The notes beneath the pieces were generated by a model that was not told where the DNA came from, searched no databases, and saw only the letters and a program-made list of their open reading frames with translations. This document shows, in pieces, positions 1 to 8,769 of a DNA stretch of 64,000 nucleotides. Position 1 is the first letter of the stretch; each line of letters starts with the position of its first letter. The stretch comes from Methylomagnum ishizawai (GTDB lineage Bacteria; Pseudomonadota; Gammaproteobacteria; Methylococcales; Methylococcaceae): positions 1,785,501 to 1,849,500 of the forward strand of contig NZ_FXAM01000001.1 of NCBI RefSeq assembly GCF_900155475.1, given 5' to 3'. A program made the position numbers and the translations under genes.

Positions 1-937
1 CGGTCTTCTTGACCAGCATGCGCCCGAACGACAGGCACCACGCCAGCACCGCGCCGGGGAGGATTTGCAGCGTGCCCAGGCAGCCCAGCACCACGATAGC
101 GTCCAGCACGTCCACGCCCAGCCGTTTTTCCTTGAACAGGACTTCGTAGGCGCCCTGGAAGCTGGGGATGGTGGTGTAGGCGAACAGCGCGGCGGCGGCG
201 GGCAACAAGGCCGGTGCCGCCAGGGTGGTCGCCCCCGCCAGGACCAGGGAGCCGGTGCAGATGGTGAGGTCGAGGTCGAGCTTGTCCAGTTCTTCCTGGC
301 GCTCGGCATTGGCGAGGGCTTCGTCGAGGATTTCGATGAGTTGGTTGCGGGTCAGGCGGCGCGGGTCGTATTCGATCTGCACGCTGCATTTGAGGGCGTG
401 GGTTTTATAGCGGTCCACGCCCAGAATGCTCATCAGCTCGCGCTCGATGGCCTGGCAGTACACGTTCTTGCGGTACAGCACCGGATTCTTGAGCTTGAGC
501 GAGCCGACCTTGTCGTGGGTGATCTGCCAACCGGTGACGTGGTTGCCATAGCGGTGGTAATGCACCACGCCATGGCGGTCGCGGGCGGTCATCGCCGGGG
601 CGACCGCGGCCAGTTCGGTGCCGGGGCGGCCATCGCCCTGGAATTTATAATCGGCGGGCACCGGCTCCTGGGTGGTCAGGGATGCGGCGACCAGGGCCAG
701 CACTTCGCGGGCGCTGTGGTGGCGCGGGTCGAAATACAGGTCCGCCGCCGGATGCTCGGCGCCATTGAGCTTGGCGCCGGTGAGTTCCGTGGCGCGGAAG
801 ACGCGGCCCAGGAAACGGCGGCAATCGGGGGTTTCTGGATCGGCGAACAGCGCGGTGCTGTGGATGCGGATCGCGCCGGGGGTAGGTAGTGAAATTTTGA
901 TATCCAGGGGCGCGGGGGAAATGGAACGCTCGGTCAT
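1..937 (-). CDS. P-type (heavy-metal type) cation-transporting ATPase, N-terminal part, cut by window edge
   Basis: The frame opens with ATG at 937 and runs off the left edge, giving 312 codons. The first 230 or so residues form a cytoplasmic region; a segment around residues 160-215 (RELMSILGVDRYKTHALKC, then YDPRRLTRNQLIEILDEAL) looks like the ferredoxin-like module that precedes many metal ATPases. Near residues 230-310 come hydrophobic stretches and the signature GVDVLDAIVVLGCLGTL, which matches the entry into the first transmembrane pairs of P1B ATPases. The phosphorylation DKTG motif, CPx motif and nucleotide-binding domain would lie outside the window, so the transported metal cannot be named. 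The next gene upstream in transcription (1032-1382) is on the same strand and may belong with it. Confidence 0.75.
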   Translation of the reverse strand, partial: MTERSISPAPLDIKISLPTPGAIRIHSTALFADPETPDCRRFLGRVFRATELTGAKLNGAEHPAADLYFDPRHHSAREVLALVAASLTTQEPVPADYKFQGDGRPGTELAAVAPAMTARDRHGVVHYHRYGNHVTGWQITHDKVGSLKLKNPVLYRKNVYCQAIERELMSILGVDRYKTHALKCSVQIEYDPRRLTRNQLIEILDEALANAERQEELDKLDLDLTICTGSLVLAGATTLAAPALLPAAAALFAYTTIPSFQGAYEVLFKEKRLGVDVLDAIVVLGCLGTLQILPGAVLAWCLSFGRMLVKKT

Positions 938-1031
938 GAGTGGAGTGCCGTTCGATGGTTAGGGAAAACGGGGATGGCGGACCGGGGGGTTCGCCGTGGC
1001 CGGTGGCACGGCGAAGCGACGGGCAAGTACT

Positions 1032-1382
1032 TTAGGCCGAAAGGGTGCTGTCGCCGGTCTTGATGCCTTTGGCTTCGTTGACCGCGTCGATGGCGGCGCG
1101 GCCACCGTCGGCGAAGCCTTCCATGACCGGATTGTCCTGCGGCAGCGATTTGGCCAGGAACACGGTGGCATAGACCACGCCGTAGGAAACCATGTAAGCG
1201 CTGGTGTAGGCGAAGCGCGAGGCGGAGCGCATCACGTCCGGTCCCGCGTTCTTGAGTTTCTCCTTGGCCTTGGTGGCGTCCTCGCTGGCCGAATGGATGG
1301 CGTCGCGCATGGCGTCGGCCACCGACTCGAAGGGATCGGGATGGGCGGCGGTTTGTTCGTCGATGGTGGAGTTGGCTGACAT
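1032..1382 (-). CDS. Small hypothetical protein next to a P-type ATPase
   Basis: This is a 116-residue protein. I chose the ATG at 1382 because GAGGA stands 8 bases upstream; a longer frame to 1415 has no such site. The N-terminal half is charged and probably helical (residues 20-50, many Ala, Lys and Glu). Residues 55-85 hold a moderately hydrophobic segment (YTSAYMVSYGVVYATVFLA) that could associate with or cross a membrane. The gene lies 94 bp upstream of the P-type ATPase on the same strand, so co-transcription is likely. I do not recognise the family; a role as a membrane helper of the transporter is only inferred from position. Confidence 0.6.
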   Translation of the reverse strand: MSANSTIDEQTAAHPDPFESVADAMRDAIHSASEDATKAKEKLKNAGPDVMRSASRFAYTSAYMVSYGVVYATVFLAKSLPQDNPVMEGFADGGRAAIDAVNEAKGIKTGDSTLSA

Positions 1383-2101
1383 GGTTTTAGTCCTCGATTG
1401 GGCTTTGGATTGCAAGGGGCTGGATGGATTGTGATGTCTCTGCGGGCAAGATGCTAAAAGCCTCGTCCGATTTCGGCAAGAATATCCCTTGGGAAGTTGT
1501 CTTTAGCCCCGAATATCCCTGTCGGGCACATTGCGATCCATCGTAGCAAATTCTCTGGCTTGGAATCCCCACGGTTTCTTGAAAATCCCGCCCTGGGTCG
1601 CGGGGGCTTTTGAAAACGATAAAAGCTTTGAGGGTGAAAAACAAGTCATGTGCTATGTAAACATGACAGAATGGCTGTGAGGAAGCGGGTGCGAGAGGGT
1701 ATGGGATGGCTTTTTTGCGGGGGTTTCCGGTTTTTCGGTGGGGGATTGCGCTATATGTGTGCGATAAAGTGCTTAAGCTGTCTATTAAATAGCTAATCCA
1801 GAGGAAGGTCGCTTCTTATTTTAAAGACGGGCAGTGTTATCTATATTTGACTATGTTACATAACCCGCTACGCTCCCTGGGCAAGCGGTCTTATGGTTCA
1901 CGAGACGATATGGCGGCTATGGTTCGGAAACCCAGCTTTGTATCCAACCTTGGGAGGATAGCGGGTTCTGGGTTCTAAGGTGGCGTCCGCGATGGGCTAA
2001 AAACGGAACAACCTGTTTTTCCAGAGTAAACCATGCCGTGTCGTTTTTGCCGGTTATACTCGGGAAACCAGCCTGGAATTCCCTTTTCCTCAGCCACATC
2101 C
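1383..2101. other. Intergenic region between divergent genes, 719 bp
   Basis: No convincing gene is visible. The middle (about 1640-1870) is clearly richer in A and T than its surroundings and probably holds promoters for the divergent neighbours. A 10-bp direct repeat, GAATATCCCT, occurs at 1480-1489 and 1511-1520, 31 bp apart (close to three helical turns), about 100 bp upstream of the gene starting at 1382. Short open frames here have no ribosome site or recognisable composition. Confidence 0.5.
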
Positions 2102-3898
2102 ATGCCTAGAATCACGCCTCGCTTCCTCATCCGCGCCGCCCGCCCATTATTGCTGGCTGCGGTCCTGCCTGTGAGCGCCGCCGGGGTGGCCGATACGGCT
2201 TGCCCGGAAAATCCGGCGGCACTGCTGTGGACTTCGCCCGCCCACCCCGTGCCCGGCGAGCCGGTCAAGCTCATGGCGGTATTGACCGACGGCCCGGCGG
2301 AAGCCCTGTCCGCCACCGGGCCGGACGGCGAATCCATCGCCCTGGACAGCGCGGCGCGGGGTGGCCCGCCCTGGAGCCTGGAGGCCGAATTCGATCCCCC
2401 ACGGGGTGGAACCTACCGGGTGGATATCCAGCGCGGCGGCGAGTCCATCGCCTGCCGGACCGTGGCGGTGGGTTCCGCCGCAGAAGGCTCCGGCAATCCC
2501 CGGCCCGGCGAATGGAACACCGCCGCCGAAGCCTTTTATGCCGCCTGGATCGAAAAGCTGTTCGACGCCCCGCCCGATGAAAACCTGAGCTTTCCTTCCC
2601 TTGAACCCGTGATCCGCGATCCGGGACGCAATTTCCTTTATGACCATTTCGGCAGGAACGAGGATGCCCGCCTGCCCGCCACGCCCGATTGCGCCGACCT
2701 GCCTTATTTCCTGCGGGCCTATTTCGCTTGGAAGGTGGGTTTGCCGGTGGCGTTCCGCGCCTGCGACCGGGGTGGGGCCGGGCGTCCGCCGCATTGCGGC
2801 GCACCCAATCTCAGTGCGGCTTTCACCCAGGGTCCGGTGCCCACGGCCAGTTTCAACGGCCTGATGCGCAAAATTGCCGACACCGTGCATTCCGGCAGCG
2901 CCCGCACCGCGCTGTCCGCCGAGGCCACCGATTTCTACCCCTTGCCCTTGGAACGGGAAGCGCTGTGGCCCGGCACCGTGTACGCCGATCCTTATGGGCA
3001 TACCCTCATGTTGGTGCGTTGGATGCCGCAGACGGCGGGTCGGAGCGGCCTGCTGTTGGCGGTCGATGCCCAACCGGATAATTCGGTCAGCCGCAAGCGG
3101 TTTTGGGAGGGGACGTTCCTGTTCGCCGACACGGGGGCCGCCGGGCCGGGATTCAAGGCGTTCCGGCCCGTGCTGCGCGGTGGGGCGGGGCGCTGGGAAC
3201 TGCCGTCCAACGCCGATTTGGCGGCGGGCGGCCCGGTGGCCCCCTATTCCACCGCCCAGGGCGAACTCGCGCCGGAGGATTTCTATGCCCGTATGGGGCA
3301 ACTCATCAATCCCAGGGGCTTGGCCCCGCGCCAGGCGTATGAGGCCATGCTGGACGCCTTGGCCGAGCAATTGCAAACCCGCGCCGAATCGGTCGAGAAC
3401 GGCGAGGGTTACATGCGTAAGCATCGCGGCGCGATGGTGCCGATGCCGTCGGGCGCGGCCATCTTCGAGACCCAGGGCTTGTGGGAGGATTATTCGACGC
3501 CGTCGCGGGATATGCGCTTGTTGATCGCCATGAAGGTGCTGGATAGCCTGCCCGAACATATCGTCCGTTATCCCGATTTGTTCGCGCTGGGCGGGCAATC
3601 CCCGGAAGCGGCCCGCGCCGCCATCGAGGCTTTGCACCGGCGGCTGGTCCAGGAACGGCGGTTCAGCTATATCCGCAGCGATGGCAGCGCTTGGGAACTG
3701 ACCGTGGCCGAGGCCATGGCCCGCCGCGCCGCCTTCGAGACCGGCTACAACCCCAACGATTGCGCCGAAGCCCGTTGGGGTGCCCGGCCCGGTACCCCGG
3801 AATACGCCACTTGCAGCCGCCACGCGCCCGCCGAGCAACGGGCCAAGATGGAGCAATACCGCGCCTGGTTCCACGAGACCCGCAGGCCCACCCGCTGA
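2102..3898 (+). CDS. Secreted protein of unknown function with possible transglutaminase/papain-like Cys-His pair
   Basis: The product has 598 residues. The start at 2102 is preferred over an upstream frame opening at 2033 because it begins with a classic signal peptide (PRF then LIRAARPLLLAAVLPVSA), predicting export to the periplasm. Residues 25-130 form a possible beta-sandwich module. The core contains Cys197 in PDCADLPYFLRAYFAWKVGL and His300 in ADPYGHTLMLVRW. That spacing and context recall transglutaminase-like or NlpC-like cysteine enzymes, but this is a reading of pattern only and no family is firmly recognised. The next gene, a DUF2272 lipoprotein, also has an NlpC-like flavour, so the two may act together at the envelope. 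A terminator-like hairpin separates them. Confidence 0.65.
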   Translation: MPRITPRFLIRAARPLLLAAVLPVSAAGVADTACPENPAALLWTSPAHPVPGEPVKLMAVLTDGPAEALSATGPDGESIALDSAARGGPPWSLEAEFDPPRGGTYRVDIQRGGESIACRTVAVGSAAEGSGNPRPGEWNTAAEAFYAAWIEKLFDAPPDENLSFPSLEPVIRDPGRNFLYDHFGRNEDARLPATPDCADLPYFLRAYFAWKVGLPVAFRACDRGGAGRPPHCGAPNLSAAFTQGPVPTASFNGLMRKIADTVHSGSARTALSAEATDFYPLPLEREALWPGTVYADPYGHTLMLVRWMPQTAGRSGLLLAVDAQPDNSVSRKRFWEGTFLFADTGAAGPGFKAFRPVLRGGAGRWELPSNADLAAGGPVAPYSTAQGELAPEDFYARMGQLINPRGLAPRQAYEAMLDALAEQLQTRAESVENGEGYMRKHRGAMVPMPSGAAIFETQGLWEDYSTPSRDMRLLIAMKVLDSLPEHIVRYPDLFALGGQSPEAARAAIEALHRRLVQERRFSYIRSDGSAWELTVAEAMARRAAFETGYNPNDCAEARWGARPGTPEYATCSRHAPAEQRAKMEQYRAWFHETRRPTR

Positions 3899-3910
3899 TC
3901 CGGCCCGCCC

Positions 3911-3943
3911 GCCGGCCCCGGCCTGGGGCCGGCCCTGTTTTTT
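3911..3943 (+). terminator. Rho-independent terminator-like hairpin
   Basis: A 9-bp GC stem (3911-3919 with 3925-3933, loop of 5) is followed by CCTG and a run of six T. It lies 12 bp after the stop of the secreted-protein gene and before the lipoprotein gene. Confidence 0.65.
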
Positions 3944-3968
3944 CTCCTTTCCGATCCATCCCGGACCC

Positions 3969-4739
3969 ATGATGAATTCCAAAGCGCTGGTTTTATCGCT
4001 CTGCGTGGCCCTGGCGGGCTGCGCCGGCCACAAGAAAAAGCCCGAGCCCGCCCCGGTTCCCGCCCAGCCTTCCCGCACCGCCACCCACAAGCCCGCCGAG
4101 GCGGAAATGTCGCCGGTCAAGCGGGACATCATCGAACTGGCCCGGCGGGAATGGGAATTTTTCGGGCGGCAGACGGTGGTGTTGGATGGGGAAGAGGAGA
4201 GCATTCCCCATGTGGGCAAATGGGAGGACGACGCCGACGCCTATATCTACCGGGTGAATTGGTATTGGCGGGCGGTGGACAAGCCCCACCTGGACGGTAG
4301 GGATTGCCGCCAGCCCTGGTCCGCCGCCTTCGTCAGTTGGATCATGCGGGAGGCGGGGGTGTCGTCGTACCAGTTCGAGCCGTCCGAGGCGCATTGGGGC
4401 TATCTGAGCCGGATCGTGGCCGAGGCGGGCGATCCCTACGCCGCCTTCGCGCCCAGGGAAATCGGTGAATATTCGCCCCGGCCTGGGGATTTGATCTGCG
4501 CGACGCGGGGCGGTCCCGACGAGATGCCGGTGCCGGGGCAGGGATTCCGCTCGGTGTTATTGGAACACACCAAACTGCATTGCGATATCGTGGTGGAGCG
4601 CGGCGGCGATACCCTGGCCGCCATCGGCGGGAATGTCCGCAATTCGGTGTCGAAAACCCTGCTCAAGCTGGACCCGGAGGGCTTGGTGCGGCCCTCGCAG
4701 CGGCGGCCTTGGTTTATGGTGTTGGAGAATCGGTTGTAG
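3969..4739 (+). CDS. DUF2272 family lipoprotein
   Basis: The product has 256 residues. It begins with a type II signal peptide ending in the lipobox LAGC, so the mature protein should be anchored by its first Cys to a membrane. A Pro/Lys-rich linker follows (KKKPEPAPVPAQP). The globular part carries the DUF2272-type signature with DCRQPWSAAFVSWIMREAGV near residue 115, then GDLICATRGG and a late HCDIVVE and GGNV. Known DUF2272 proteins are small, often lipoprotein-like and of unknown function. The Cys-His-rich layout resembles CHAP/NlpC peptidoglycan amidases, so a cell-wall role is possible but inferred. Two ATGs in tandem (3969, 3972) make the exact start ambiguous by one codon. Confidence 0.75.
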   Translation: MMNSKALVLSLCVALAGCAGHKKKPEPAPVPAQPSRTATHKPAEAEMSPVKRDIIELARREWEFFGRQTVVLDGEEESIPHVGKWEDDADAYIYRVNWYWRAVDKPHLDGRDCRQPWSAAFVSWIMREAGVSSYQFEPSEAHWGYLSRIVAEAGDPYAAFAPREIGEYSPRPGDLICATRGGPDEMPVPGQGFRSVLLEHTKLHCDIVVERGGDTLAAIGGNVRNSVSKTLLKLDPEGLVRPSQRRPWFMVLENRL

Positions 4740-4841
4740 GGAGGCGTAGTGTGGTATATGACAGGCTGAAACCTGGGTGGCTGGGTAGAGGCGAGGTGCG
4801 GCGATGCTTTGCCTCAAGCTTCAAAGCCTGGGTTTCAGCCC

Positions 4842-4879
4842 GCATGTCTCCGATTGGCGCAGCGTAATCGGAGACATGC
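4842..4879. repeat. Perfect 14-bp inverted repeat between convergent genes
   Basis: Arms 4842-4855 and 4866-4879 are perfect inverted copies of GCATGTCTCCGATT around a 10-base loop. A second, looser pair (GGCTGAAACC near 4764 and GGTTTCAGCC near 4831) encloses nearby sequence. The position between two convergent genes suits a bidirectional terminator or a REP-like repeat; no T-run is present. Confidence 0.5.
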
Positions 4880-4919
4880 AATCCGTGCGATTACGCCGCG
4901 CTAATTCCATCTACGGCGC

Positions 4920-5957
4920 TCACAGGCCGGGCCAACCCAAACCCGGCAAACTGGCCGCGAGCCGCTGGAAAAACCAAAATGCCGCCACCGTGCCCAGGGC
5001 GTAGCCCGGCACATGGGCCACCAATCCCGGCCAGCGGACCGGCAAGGCCCGTACTCCCGCCAGCACCAGCAACACCACGCCGACGAAGACCAGTTGGCCC
5101 GCTTCGATGCCGATATTGAAGGCGAACAAGGCCAGCGGAATCTCGCCTTCCGGCAAGCCCACCTCGGCCAAGGCACCGGCGAAGCCCAGCCCATGCAGCA
5201 GCCCGAACAGCCCGGCGATCAACCAGGGACAACGGTCCATCAGGTTGGGTTTGCGCTCGGGACGCGGGGCCAATTCCACCGCCAGCATATAGATGCTGAA
5301 GGCGATCCCGGCCTCGATGGGCTGTTGCGGCACATGCACGAAACCCAACACCGCCAGGGCCAGGGTCAGGCTATGGCCCACGGTGAATGCGGTCACGGTC
5401 CACAGCAGCCGTTTCCCGCCCCGCACCAGCAAGACCAGCCCCAGCACGAACAACAGATGATCGACGCCGCCCAGGATATGCTCGAATCCGATGCGGCCAT
5501 AGCCCGCCATCACATCCAGCGCCCCCTCGCGTTCGGGCACCTGGAATTCGGGATGGTCCGCCGTCAGCACATGGCGCACCGAACGGCCATCGGCCAGGGC
5601 CAGCCGCAACAGGGCGTCGGCTTAGCTATCGGCCAGCCCTTCCAAGCGCAGGCGATGGCCGGTCAGTCCGCCCGCGCATTCCAACTCCCAGCTTTCCACC
5701 ACGCCCGTGCCTTCGCTGTCGGTGTAATGTTCGCCGCGTTCGTGGCAATTGTCGGGCATGATGGGGAACAAGCCGCTGCCCAGCGCCCGGATGGCCGGTT
5801 GTTTCCAGCGTACCAGGGCGTGGCCGGGGCCGGTTTCGCGGATTTCGAGCAGGGCGGGGGCGAAGGTATGGCTCCAGGCCGCGCTCCAGGCCAGCAGCGC
5901 CCACAGGGCGAACAGCCAGCGGGCCGGGTGGGCGGCGTGAATTCCGGGCTGGGTCAT
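4920..5957 (-). pseudogene. HupE/UreJ family membrane protein, interrupted by an in-frame stop
   Basis: Two open segments lie in the same frame and are separated by one TAA codon at 5622-5624. The upstream segment (ATG 5957) encodes a signal peptide and a small beta-rich domain ending RLRLEGLADS. The downstream segment continues ADALLRLALADGR and then the membrane part with FEHILGGVDHLLFVLGL, GHSLTLALA and GLLHGLGFAGALAE, the histidine-rich helices typical of HupE/UreJ-like proteins (putative nickel/cobalt permeases). In intact relatives the two parts form one protein, so the stop is a nonsense mutation or a sequence error. The ATG overlaps the stop of the upstream isomerase gene (ATGA), marking an operon. 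The neighbouring operon genes are also broken. Confidence 0.8.
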
Positions 5958-6939
5958 AGCTTGGATTCCTCCGTCTTGTCGCCATCGGCGATCTGGATCG
6001 AAAACTCGCCCTTGAGTTGTTCCAGCCGCACGGCCAGCCATTCATCCGCCAGTTTGGCGCGGACCTCGGTGCGGACCTCCTTGCGGACTTCGGCCAGCGG
6101 GGGCGTGTGTTCCATCACCCGTTCCCGCACGAACACCAGGTGCATCCCGTAGCGCGAAGCCACCGGCCCGCTCCATTCGCCCACCGGCAGTTGCGCCAGT
6201 TCGGTGGCGAACCGATGCCCGAATAAGCGCTCCAATTCCCGCTCCGGCAGGTCGGGCAGTTCGGGTTTCACCAGCCCGGCATCGCCGTAATTGCTGGCCG
6301 GCACCGCGTCCCGGCGCAGCCGTTGCAACAGGTCGCGGGCGTCTTGTTCCGCCCGTGGCTTGTGGGCGTCGATCAAGACTTGGCTGATACGGGTCCGCGC
6401 CGGGCGTTGGAATTGCTCGGGATGGTCGCGCAGGTATTGTTCCAGCAGCGGGTCCGGCGGTTCGCGGACCAGGATGCCGGCCCGGATCAAGCGCCGCGCC
6501 CCGTCGATCATGATCCGCCGCACCACCAGATCGCCCTCGCCGATGCCCAGCGACACCGCCTCGTCGGCGCGTTCTTCCACCGATTTGGCCTCGTGCGGGT
6601 TTTCCGCGACGAAGGTGGCGATCTGCGCCAGCCGTTGTTCCACCACCGGGTCTTTATCCAGGCCCAGCCGCTTGGCGTAGGCGTACAACACTTCCTGGTC
6701 CACCACAGCCTTGGTGACGATCCGGCTTTCCTCGGGCGAGAGCGGGCGGCCACTGAGCCGCTCGTATTCTTGCAAGGCCGATTCCACGCGGGAGGTGGGG
6801 ATGAGCAAGGGCGGGGCCGCGGGCGGCGTCCCCCGGACACCGCCGTATACCACAGTCCGCCCAGCGCCGCGTAATGCAGCGCCGGGGATTTGAGCAGCTT
6901 CAAAGCCGGGAGGGGGAATACCAGATGGGGGAAGTCCAT
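5954..6939 (-). pseudogene. PpiC/SurA-type peptidyl-prolyl isomerase, frameshifted near its N-terminus
   Basis: The main frame encodes a parvulin-like secreted or membrane-anchored isomerase: an N-terminal helical part (QEYERLSGRPLSPEE, EEVLYAYAKRLGLDKD style), then a PpiC domain with RTRISQVLIDAH, LFGHRFATELAQLPVGEWSG and SRYGMHLVFVRER. The natural N-terminus, a membrane-anchor stretch (LKSPALHYAALGGLWYTAVSG), lies in another frame starting at ATG 6939. The two frames join at a run of five C (five G on the coding strand) at 6830-6834, and one extra G would restore a single protein. The gene starts inside the end of the DUF3604 gene and its stop overlaps the HupE/UreJ start, so these three formed one operon. 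Confidence 0.75.
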
Positions 6940-8543
6940 GCCCGTTCCTGTGTGACCGGTTGCACGTAGGGGGTCGTGGTTTCATTGCTACAGCATTTCG
7001 CCGCTTCGGCCTGCTGCTGGGCGGGCAGGGTGGCGAGGTTGGAGGAGCAATGGTCCGGGTCCAGCGGGTTGAGATCGTAGGTCTTCTGGCAGATCAAGGT
7101 GCTGTAACGGCAGACCGGGTTTTCCAACACCCTGACATAATAGAAGGCCCGTTGCTTGGCGTCGAAATCCGGGTCTTTCCAGACCGCGCACAGCGAGGGG
7201 TAGCCCTCGCCCACCCGGTTGCATTGCTTGTCCACCGAGGCAGCCCTTTCAAAGTGGTTTACCCGGTTGGCGAAATCGGGTTATGTAAGTCCCTGATTTT
7301 GCTGTGGCCCATGTCGCCGTTGGTGGCGTCCTACGCTTCGACACAGAAAAACGGCCTTTTCAACCCATTGATTTAGAAGGGCTATTTTTACACTTTGAAA
7401 GGGCTGGTCCACCGAGGCTCCGTTGTCGGCGTTGCCGGCCACGGTGTAGACCTTTTCCAAGGTTTGGCCGTTTTCGACCCAGCCCTTGATGATCTGCACC
7501 TGTTGCAGGGGCGTGCCGATATAGTCGTCCATCCAGGCCGCCGCGATGAAGCTGGGCGCTTGGCCGGGTGCGAGCTTGCGCTGCTTGGGCAGGTCGCCGC
7601 CCATGGGCACGCCCTGGTCGTAGTTGTGCGGGATGGTGATGACATCGCAGCCGGTGCCCGCCTTCAGGCATTGGTCGCGCAGTCCGTCCCACAGCTTCTC
7701 GATATCCGGTCCGCCCTTGACGATTTGCCGGGGCGCGGTGGTGTTGGGGTCGGGGTTGGGCTTGCGGGCCAGGTCGATGGCGGTGATGGGGCGGGAGACC
7801 ACCTTGTCGTTACGGAAGATCACATTGCGGTGCCAGTTCTCGCCCAGGGGGGTCGAGGTCATCTCGTAGGCGATGAAGGTGGTGAAGCTGCATTCCGAGC
7901 TGCGGTCGTAATAGGCTTCGGCGGCGGCCTGGATTTCGTCCCACACCCGGCGCTCGCCCTCGAAGCAATTGGCCTCGCCATCCACGCACATCGGCAAATG
8001 GGTGTTGAAGGTGCTGGGGCCGTCGTTGGGCAGGGTCAGCAGGTTGAAGGCGCTGGTCGCCATGGAACGTTGGGCGGAACCGGGGAACAGGCCCGGCTGC
8101 CACCAGAAACCGCGCAGCAATTGGCATTCGAAGGAATAGCGGCCATTCATGTCGGCGCTGTTGCACACGCCCATCTCGCCGAAGTGTTCGGAATGGTCGG
8201 TGACGGCGGCGAAGTCCAAGGGCCGGTCTTAGTGATAGGTGCGGGTCTTGAAGCCATTAGGACCGCCCCCCCTGACGCTGCCGCCCTTGGCGAATTTATA
8301 GGCGTCGTGGGGCATGGGCGGGACGAAGCGGATGCTGGCGTCGAAGGACAGCGCCGTATGGAGATGGGTTTCGCCGAAGAACGGCTGGCGCAGGGCATCG
8401 TAGTTCTTGCAGGGTTCGCGCTGTTCGGTCCGCTCGAAGGCGGAGGCGTCGGCCAGGCCGAACAATAAGCTGGCTGCCAGCGCGGCAGACCAGGCCGGAG
8501 GGGCGGTTCGCGCCGCCCATTGCAATCGGTAACGCACGGACAT
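6900..8543 (-). pseudogene. DUF3604 family protein, broken by an in-frame stop and a MITE-like insertion
   Basis: The gene begins with ATG 8543 and a signal peptide, then FFGETHLHTALSFDA, a metal-binding opening of the PHP-like DUF3604 family. A TAA at 8229-8231 interrupts the frame exactly before DRPLDFAAVTDHSEHFGE, the next conserved motif, without a frame change. Near the C-terminus a 166-bp element (7241-7406) flanked by an 11-bp duplication splits the code. Removing the element and one duplicate joins GNADNGASVD to KQCNRVGEGYPSLCAVW in frame, continuing to the natural end AWTSPIWY near 6900. The protein family is usually about 600 residues and of unknown function. At least two independent lesions make this a clear pseudogene. 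Confidence 0.88.
7241..7406. mobile_element. 166-bp MITE-like insertion with 16-bp terminal inverted repeats
   Basis: The ends are perfect 16-bp inverted repeats, CAGCCCTTTCAAAGTG at 7241-7256 and its complement at 7391-7406. Immediately outside lie direct copies of GTCCACCGAGG (7230-7240 and 7407-7417), the target-site duplication. No transposase is encoded, so movement would need an enzyme supplied elsewhere. The insertion lies inside the DUF3604 gene, and excision in silico restores the reading frame perfectly, which proves it is an insertion. Confidence 0.88.
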
Positions 8544-8769
8544 TGGGATATCCTAGGTAAAGTTATCGTTGTATGGAACGGCGGTAGTGGAAGCTGCGGC
8601 GTTCGGCGTTAACGTCCATATTTCGATACAGATGTCATTCTGTAAGAACACATTGTGGGGGAGGTGAGCTATTCCAGGAGGGAAAATTAAAGTATATGGT
8701 GACAAAAACAATGGTACCCGGACCGGGCGGTTGTTTTGCCACGCCGTGGGGCGGGCCGTCGATGCCAGT

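Noticed and set aside
65-889. Long plus-strand open frame opposite the P-type ATPase gene
   Set aside because: It is the antisense shadow of a clear minus-strand family protein; its composition (runs of Gly, Val and Gln) is typical of frames opposite GC-rich genes.
1387-1644. 85-codon minus-strand open frame in the intergenic region
   Set aside because: No ribosome site, no family features, and it ends just before the start of the real small gene.
2147-4219. 690-codon minus-strand open frame
   Set aside because: It overlaps two plus-strand genes with signal peptides and family motifs and has no recognisable domain.
5622-5624. Recoded stop (selenocysteine or read-through) in HupE/UreJ
   Set aside because: The codon is TAA, not TGA or TAG, no recoding structure is evident, and the neighbouring genes are also broken.
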